Source of the DNA: an uncultured Lachnospiraceae bacterium
Lineage (GTDB): Bacteria > Bacillota > Clostridia > Lachnospirales > Lachnospiraceae
Assembly: GCA_902765725.1 (NCBI GenBank)
Contig: CACXAT010000016.1
Coordinates: forward strand, 1 to 50,063
Length of the DNA: 50,063 nucleotides
Direction: 5' to 3'
Below the pieces are notes generated by a model. It was given only the letters and a program-made list of their open reading frames with translations. It was not told where the DNA came from and did no database searches. A program made the position numbers and the translations under genes. The first letter of the stretch is position 1. Each line of letters begins with the position of its first letter. Below, in pieces: positions 45,848-50,063 of the stretch.

Positions 45848-46489
45848 TCATACCTCCAGCTTCAGCCTGGCCTCTTCCTCTGCCTCTGCCTTGAAATCCT
45901 CTACCTTCACCGGATTGATCCTGGGCAGCTCATCCAGGGAATCCGTCCCGAAATGCCGCAGAAACTCCTCGGTCGTTCCGAACATGATCGGGCGCCCCGG
46001 CGCATCCAGACGGCCCACCTCGCGGATCAGCCCGTATTCAATCAGGCGGTTGATGGCATGGTCGCATTTCACGCCCCTGATCTTCTCGATCTCCACTCTG
46101 GTCACCGGCTGCTTATAGGCGATGATGGAGAGTGTCTCCATCACAACATCTGTCAGGCTGATCTTCTGCGGCTGTCTCACCATCTTGATCAGGACCGGAT
46201 AGAGTTCCTTCTTGGTCGCAAGCTGGTATCTGTCCTCCAGACGGATGATCCTGATTCCCCGTCCGGCCGATTCATAGTCCTCTGCCAGCTCATCTATGAC
46301 GGTCTGCGCGTCTTCGGTCTTCAGGTTCAGGACCCCCGCGAGGGTTTCCAGGTCCACCGAATCCCCCATGGTAAACAGTACCGCTTCAACAGCCGCCTTC
46401 AGAGCAGTCCGGTCTCCCGGCAGCTGATCCGGTTTCTCCTCTACCGTAGTCAGTTCACCGTTTCTCGGTTCCAATTTAAGCTGTGCCAT
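45848..46489 (-). CDS. scpB: Segregation and condensation protein B
   Basis: A subunit of the SMC-ScpA-ScpB chromosome condensin, 213 residues. Two winged-helix domains are present: ALKAAVEAVLFTMGDSVDLETLAGVL at the front and LTDVVMETLSIIAYKQPVTRVEIEKIRGVKCDHAINRLIEYGLIREVGR split over residues 111-160. The Gly-Arg-Pro motif APGRPIMFGTTEEFLRHFG is typical. The N-terminal tail is short and polar, the C-terminal one acidic. It begins 10 bases after the scpA stop. Confidence 0.95.
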   Translation of the reverse strand: MAQLKLEPRNGELTTVEEKPDQLPGDRTALKAAVEAVLFTMGDSVDLETLAGVLNLKTEDAQTVIDELAEDYESAGRGIRIIRLEDRYQLATKKELYPVLIKMVRQPQKISLTDVVMETLSIIAYKQPVTRVEIEKIRGVKCDHAINRLIEYGLIREVGRLDAPGRPIMFGTTEEFLRHFGTDSLDELPRINPVKVEDFKAEAEEEARLKLEV

Positions 46490-46499
46490 CTTTCCTGCC

Positions 46500-47327
46500 T
46501 CACTGCTCAGACGGACCGGCCTCTCCGGCCCATTCGCTCACAAAATCTTCTTCGTCTTCATTCCACATAGACCGGTCATTTGCCTCGATCTCGATCTCGC
46601 CGAAGTTCTCATCCTGCACGACATAGATGTGGCCGCGCTTCATCAGCTCCAGGATCGTCAGGAAGGTTACGACCGCATACATTCTGCCGCTTCGGAGCAT
46701 CAGCAGCTTGCGGAAGGTGCAGTGTCTGCGGTTCATGATATAGCGCTCCACAAAATGCATCGTCTCTCCGGTATCGATCTGCTCCTTCTCGATCTTTCCG
46801 AAGTTCGAGCGGATCGGATCCCGCAGATCTTCCCTTCTCCTCATGACCTCCTGGAAGACCTTATACAGTCCGGGAAGGGTAACGCCGGCGCTCTCCAGAA
46901 CCTTATCCGGATCCACCGGTTCCCTGTACTGCCTGACCTCTGAAGGGATCGACTGCCTGCGGTAATACACGCCCGCGGCGCTGGCCTCACGGTCGCGCAG
47001 CTCAAAAGACATGTACTTGTAGGTCTTGTACTCCAGCAGCTGGCGCACCAGTTCCTCTCTGGGATCGATCTCCTCGCCTTCCTCATCCTTCTCGGCAGGA
47101 AGCAGCATCCTGGACTTAATGTCCAGCAGGGTCGCGGCCATGACCAGGAACTCGCTCATCAGGTCCATCTGGACCTGGGCTTCCGTCATGGCGTCAATAT
47201 AGGCCATGTACTGCTCCGTGATCAGGGAGATCGGGATGTCGTAGATATTTACTTTATTCTTGTCGATCAGGTGCAGGAGAAGGTCCAGAGGTCCCTCAAA
47301 TGCCTGCAGCTTTACTTCTATCGCCAT
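46500..47327 (-). CDS. scpA: Segregation and condensation protein A
   Basis: The kleisin subunit that bridges the two SMC heads, 275 residues. The N-terminal SMC-binding part starts VKLQAFEGPLDLLLHLIDKN and continues VNIYDIPISLITEQYMAYI; the C-terminal winged helix is around FLTILELMKRGHIYVVQDENFGEIEI. The middle is helical and charged. It lies 20 bases after the phosphoesterase gene and just before scpB, the normal pairing. Confidence 0.95.
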   Translation of the reverse strand: MAIEVKLQAFEGPLDLLLHLIDKNKVNIYDIPISLITEQYMAYIDAMTEAQVQMDLMSEFLVMAATLLDIKSRMLLPAEKDEEGEEIDPREELVRQLLEYKTYKYMSFELRDREASAAGVYYRRQSIPSEVRQYREPVDPDKVLESAGVTLPGLYKVFQEVMRRREDLRDPIRSNFGKIEKEQIDTGETMHFVERYIMNRRHCTFRKLLMLRSGRMYAVVTFLTILELMKRGHIYVVQDENFGEIEIEANDRSMWNEDEEDFVSEWAGEAGPSEQ

Positions 47328-47347
47328 ATGATTCCTGCCGCTGTCTG

Positions 47348-48142
47348 CTATTGTCTGAAATCAAGCACCACCAGTTCCGCGGGATTGTTGATCCGCAGGT
47401 TGATCGTGTGGGTCCCCAGCCCCGCGCTCACGATCATGGCAGAGCGTCCTATGGTATATCGACCGTGATCATACTTCGGGAACAGACACGGATCCGGACT
47501 GATCACGCCTCCCAGAAGAGGCAGTCTGACGATTCCCCCATGCAGGTGTCCCGCCAGAGTCAGGTCGGCGCCCCACTGCGCGTACGAGCTGAAATAACGG
47601 GGGTGATGCGCCAGAAGGATATTGAACGCGTTCTCCTGTCTCTCTCCCACCTTCTGCGTGATGGATGCAGGATCAAGCACGATCCCCCGGGGATGCTTGA
47701 AGAACCGTCTCTCCAGTTCAAGTCCCGCTATATTCAGCCTGAGGGATGCCACCTCGGCCACCCGGGTTTCATTTACAAGATTCACCACTCCCAGGGCGCG
47801 CAGTCTTTCCGTATAGCGGAAGTATTCCTCCGGAAACAGCCGGTTCATACGTGTCTCGTGGTTGCCGTTTGCAAGGTAGACCGGACACTCCCCGGCCAGT
47901 CTTTCGATCAGCTCCAGAGCCTGGTCTGTCGCAAAACGGCCTGCCTTCATCACCACCAGGTCGCCTGCGGAGAGGATCAGCTCACAGCCTGTCTGCCGGA
48001 TCACATCGGTCAGCTTATCGATGTCCGAATGATAGACACGGTTGTGCAGATCCGCCAGCACGGCAGCAGAAAAAGGCCTGTCTGCTCTCAGGCCGTACTG
48101 TTCCAGATGAATGCTGTAATGCGAGATTCTGATCTTCCCCAT
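47348..48142 (-). CDS. Calcineurin-type metallophosphoesterase (YkuE-like)
   Basis: A metallophosphoesterase of 264 residues. The dimetal motifs are in order: DLH (31-33), ILSAGDLVV, LANGNHETR, LLAHHPRYF and LAGHLHGGIVRLPLLGG. The GHLHGG-IRLP arrangement is like YkuE-type enzymes tied to the cell envelope, but there is no signal peptide or membrane helix here. The substrate is unknown. The gene starts only 12 bases after the rpsU terminator, with no room for its own promoter and no clear RBS, so it may rely on rpsU read-through. scpA follows. Confidence 0.85.
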   Translation of the reverse strand: MGKIRISHYSIHLEQYGLRADRPFSAAVLADLHNRVYHSDIDKLTDVIRQTGCELILSAGDLVVMKAGRFATDQALELIERLAGECPVYLANGNHETRMNRLFPEEYFRYTERLRALGVVNLVNETRVAEVASLRLNIAGLELERRFFKHPRGIVLDPASITQKVGERQENAFNILLAHHPRYFSSYAQWGADLTLAGHLHGGIVRLPLLGGVISPDPCLFPKYDHGRYTIGRSAMIVSAGLGTHTINLRINNPAELVVLDFRQ

Positions 48143-48154
48143 CGCCGGTGTTTA

Positions 48155-48183
48155 CAAAAAACCCCGGCCTTATAGACCGGGGT
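48155..48183 (-). terminator. Intrinsic terminator of rpsU
   Basis: CCCCGG and CCGGGG close a short AT-rich loop on the minus strand and six T follow, 15 bases after the rpsU stop. The metallophosphoesterase gene begins just after it. Confidence 0.9.
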
Positions 48184-48197
48184 CGTGATCAATCAGA

Positions 48198-48374
48198 TCA
48201 ATTGTACTTGCGCTTACGAGCAGCCTCAGACTTCTTCTTGCGTCTGACGGACGGCTTCTCATAATGCTCTCTCTTACGAATCTCCTGCTGGATGCCCGCC
48301 TTTGCACAACTTCTCTTGAAGCGGCGCAGTGCGCTGTCCAGTGATTCGTTTTCACGAACGATTATGTTTGACAT
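48198..48374 (-). CDS. rpsU: 30S ribosomal protein S21
   Basis: A basic small-subunit protein of 58 residues, too short for many gene finders. Translation from the ATG at 48374 gives [20 protein letters not shown], then the conserved [20 protein letters not shown] and a tail of Lys and Arg ending KRKYN. The length and sequence are standard for Firmicutes. RBS GGAGGGAGGGG lies upstream. It has its own promoter (48446-48475) and terminator. Confidence 0.97.
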   Translation of the reverse strand: MSNIIVRENESLDSALRRFKRSCAKAGIQQEIRKREHYEKPSVRRKKKSEAARKRKYN

Positions 48375-48445
48375 TCCTGATATTCCCCTCCCTCCAGTTG
48401 TGAATTGTGCACACCAACTGTCAGGTTAAATTCTGCACGTGAAAC

Positions 48446-48475
48446 AGTATATCACCCGCAATCAGCAAGCGTCAA
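48446..48475 (-). promoter_or_regulatory. Sigma-A promoter of rpsU
   Basis: The minus strand reads TTGACG (48470-48475), an 18-nt spacer and TATACT (48446-48451) preceded by TGA, an extended -10. The leader can form a stem CAGTTG with CAACTG. The -35 begins 9 bases after the alaS stop. Confidence 0.8.
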
Positions 48476-48483
48476 TAAGTTTT

Positions 48484-50063
48484 TTACTTCAGTTGTCCTT
48501 CCAGGACCTTCAGAGCCTCAGCCAGGGCCGCATCCACACCGGACGCATCCTTGCCGCCGGCCATAGCCATGTTCGGACGGCCGCCTCCGCCGCCTCCGAC
48601 CAGTCTGGCGATTCCTTTGATCAGATTGCCGGCGTGAGCGCCCTTCTTCATGGCTCCGTCCGTTGCCGTAGCCATCAGCTGCACCTTGCCGTCATTGACC
48701 GACGCGAGGACGATGACGCCCTCTTTGATCTTATCCTTCAGGCTGTCGCCCAACTCGCGCAGGCCGCCCGCGTCAACGCCTTCCATCTTCGAAGCGATGA
48801 ACTTCACTCCGGCGACCTCTTTGATGTTGTCAGTGACATCGCCCATGGCACTCTTCGCCGCTTCGCTCTTGAGCTGCTCGATCTCAGAATGCGCTTCCTT
48901 CAGTTCATTCTGAAGCACGGTGATCTTCTCCAGGATATCGGTTCTGGATGTCCTGAGCATGGACGCCGCGGCGATGACTTCCTGCTCCATCTCACGATAG
49001 TAGCGGATCACATTGTCACCGGTGAGAGCTTCGATCCTTCTGACGCCGGCTGCGACGCCGGACTCGGAGAGGATCTTGAAGTTCTTGATCTGGGCGGTGT
49101 TGGATACATGCGTACCGCCGCACAGTTCCTTCGAGAACTCGCCCATCTCGACAACACGGACTTCCTCGCCGTATTTCTCTCCAAACAGCGCCATGGCGCC
49201 GGTCTTCTTGGCCTCATCCAGAGACATGACTTCGGTGACGACCGGGATCGCCTCCTCGATCTTCTGGTTGACCATATCCTCGACCTGTCTCAGCTCATCC
49301 GCAGTCATTGCCTGGAAATGAGAGAAGTCGAATCTGAGTCTGAAGGGATCCACATAGGAGCCCTTCTGCTCGACATGCGCTCCGAGAACCTCCTTCAGCG
49401 CCTTCTGGCACAGATGGGTCGCGGAGTGGTTTCTCGCGGTTGCCTTTCTCAGGCTGTCGCTGACGCTCAGGGACACTTCGTCTCCGGTCTTCAGCATGCC
49501 TCTGACCACCGTTCCCACGTGACCGATCTTGCCGCCGCGCAGATGGATGGTATCTTCTACCTTGAACTCACCCTCCGGCCCGGTGATCACACCCTTGTCG
49601 CCGACCTGGCCGCCCATGGTTCCGTAGAACGGGGTGACGTCCACAACGATGGTGCCCTTCTCACCGTCCGTCAGAGCCTCGGTGATATCCTCTTCCCCTG
49701 CGATCGCAGTGATCTTCGAGGTGCCGCACAGATGATCGTAGCCGTCGAATTCGGAAGTAAGCTCGACCGGAAGCCTGTCATATACGGTCGCGTCAGCGCC
49801 CATGTAATTGGTGGTCTTCCTCGCGGCTCTCGCTCTCTCGCGCTGCTCCTTCATGCAGGCATCAAATTTGTCCTGATCTACGGTGTAACCCTTCTCCTCC
49901 AGGATCTCTTTGGTCAGATCCAGCGGGAAGCCATAGGTATCGTACAGGGTGAACGCATCCTGTCCGTCCAGCACCGTAGTGCCGGCCTGCATCATCTTCT
50001 TCTCAAGATCTGTCAGGATCGACAGGCCCTGATCGATGGTGCGGTCGAAATTCTCCTCTTCCT
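48484..50063 (-). CDS. alaS: Alanyl-tRNA synthetase, 3' part only
   Basis: The C-terminal 525 or so residues of alanyl-tRNA synthetase; the gene runs off the window end, and the frame stays open to base 50063 (ENFDRTIDQGLSILTDLEKK precedes the first internal Met at 49995). Visible parts are the end of the aminoacylation core, the editing domain with HSATHLCQKAL (HxxxH) and KELCGGTH (CxxxH) zinc and editing sites, a coiled coil (about LRTSRTDILEKITVLQ on), and the C-Ala domain with a Gly-rich run before RPNMAMAGGKDASG. The stop TAA at 48484 is followed at once by the rpsU promoter. Confidence 0.97.
   Translation of the reverse strand, partial: EEENFDRTIDQGLSILTDLEKKMMQAGTTVLDGQDAFTLYDTYGFPLDLTKEILEEKGYTVDQDKFDACMKEQRERARAARKTTNYMGADATVYDRLPVELTSEFDGYDHLCGTSKITAIAGEEDITEALTDGEKGTIVVDVTPFYGTMGGQVGDKGVITGPEGEFKVEDTIHLRGGKIGHVGTVVRGMLKTGDEVSLSVSDSLRKATARNHSATHLCQKALKEVLGAHVEQKGSYVDPFRLRFDFSHFQAMTADELRQVEDMVNQKIEEAIPVVTEVMSLDEAKKTGAMALFGEKYGEEVRVVEMGEFSKELCGGTHVSNTAQIKNFKILSESGVAAGVRRIEALTGDNVIRYYREMEQEVIAAASMLRTSRTDILEKITVLQNELKEAHSEIEQLKSEAAKSAMGDVTDNIKEVAGVKFIASKMEGVDAGGLRELGDSLKDKIKEGVIVLASVNDGKVQLMATATDGAMKKGAHAGNLIKGIARLVGGGGGGRPNMAMAGGKDASGVDAALAEALKVLEGQLK

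Noticed and set aside
1..50063. tRNA, rRNA, phage genes or a CRISPR array
   Set aside because: None could be supported on either strand; intergenic spaces are short and explained by promoters, stems and terminators.

Overview
The window reads as chromosomal DNA of a Gram-positive anaerobe of the class Clostridia, most likely Lachnospiraceae. The reasons are strong AGGAGG-type ribosome binding sites, sigma-A promoters with 17-nt spacers, a Bacillus-type LexA box (CGAAC-N4-GTTCG) at recA, YesM/YesN-type sugar two-component genes, ScpA/ScpB, a sodium-pumping decarboxylase operon and CsbB/YfhO-type envelope genes. I see no transposase, integrase, phage gene, CRISPR array, rRNA or tRNA. Base composition and gene style look even throughout. 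Species-level assignment is not possible from this reading.

Layout. (1) 0-10.2 kb, all minus strand: a sugar locus. A GH94 disaccharide phosphorylase that most resembles N,N'-diacetylchitobiose phosphorylase is followed by an alpha-phosphohexomutase, a YesM-type sensor kinase, a solute-binding protein, two ABC permeases and a YesN-type regulator. The inferred route is sensing, uptake, phosphorolysis to a sugar-1-phosphate and conversion to the 6-phosphate. The transporter ATPase is not in the locus, as is common where a shared MsmX-type ATPase serves several importers. (2) 10.2-17.5 kb, minus strand: recX and recA (with LexA box), then the conserved block transcribed pyrH-frr-uppS-cdsA-dxr-rseP. 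(3) 17.5-37.9 kb: a cell-envelope island. It holds two L,D-transpeptidase-like genes, a secreted Ig-like/papain-like protein, two acyltransferase-3 proteins, two YfhO-type GT-C proteins, two CsbB/GtrB-type GT2 proteins, two ATP-grasp ligases, a PaaK-like adenylating enzyme, a WbqC-family protein, a third GT-C-like membrane protein, a rhodanese-like protein without the expected cysteine, and a short DtxR-family regulator. (4) 38.2-43.7 kb, minus strand: a biotin-dependent carboxyltransferase and sodium-pump operon. (5) 43.8-50.1 kb, minus strand: a third L,D-transpeptidase, an XdhC-family protein with swapped domains, scpB, scpA, a metallophosphoesterase, rpsU and the 3' part of alaS.

The most interesting region is the envelope island. 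GT2 (CsbB-like) and YfhO are known partners in extracytoplasmic glycosylation of teichoic acids: the GT2 makes an undecaprenyl-phosphate sugar and YfhO transfers it outside. Here both parts are duplicated, each GT2 is translationally joined to an ATP-grasp ligase, and an acyl-adenylating enzyme, a WbqC protein and acyltransferases lie alongside. Both transcription units start from promoters that match TTGACA-17-TATAAT exactly. I infer a surface-polymer decoration pathway in which a glycan is extended by an amide- or acyl-linked group. The substrate and chemistry cannot be read from sequence.

Regulatory points that stand out are a nested palindrome enclosing the RBS of the GH94 gene, an intrinsic terminator in the leader of the YfhO operon, a shared TAAGAATT direct repeat at the same distance upstream of two L,D-transpeptidase promoters, and a 25-bp perfect inverted repeat at the end of the decarboxylase operon.
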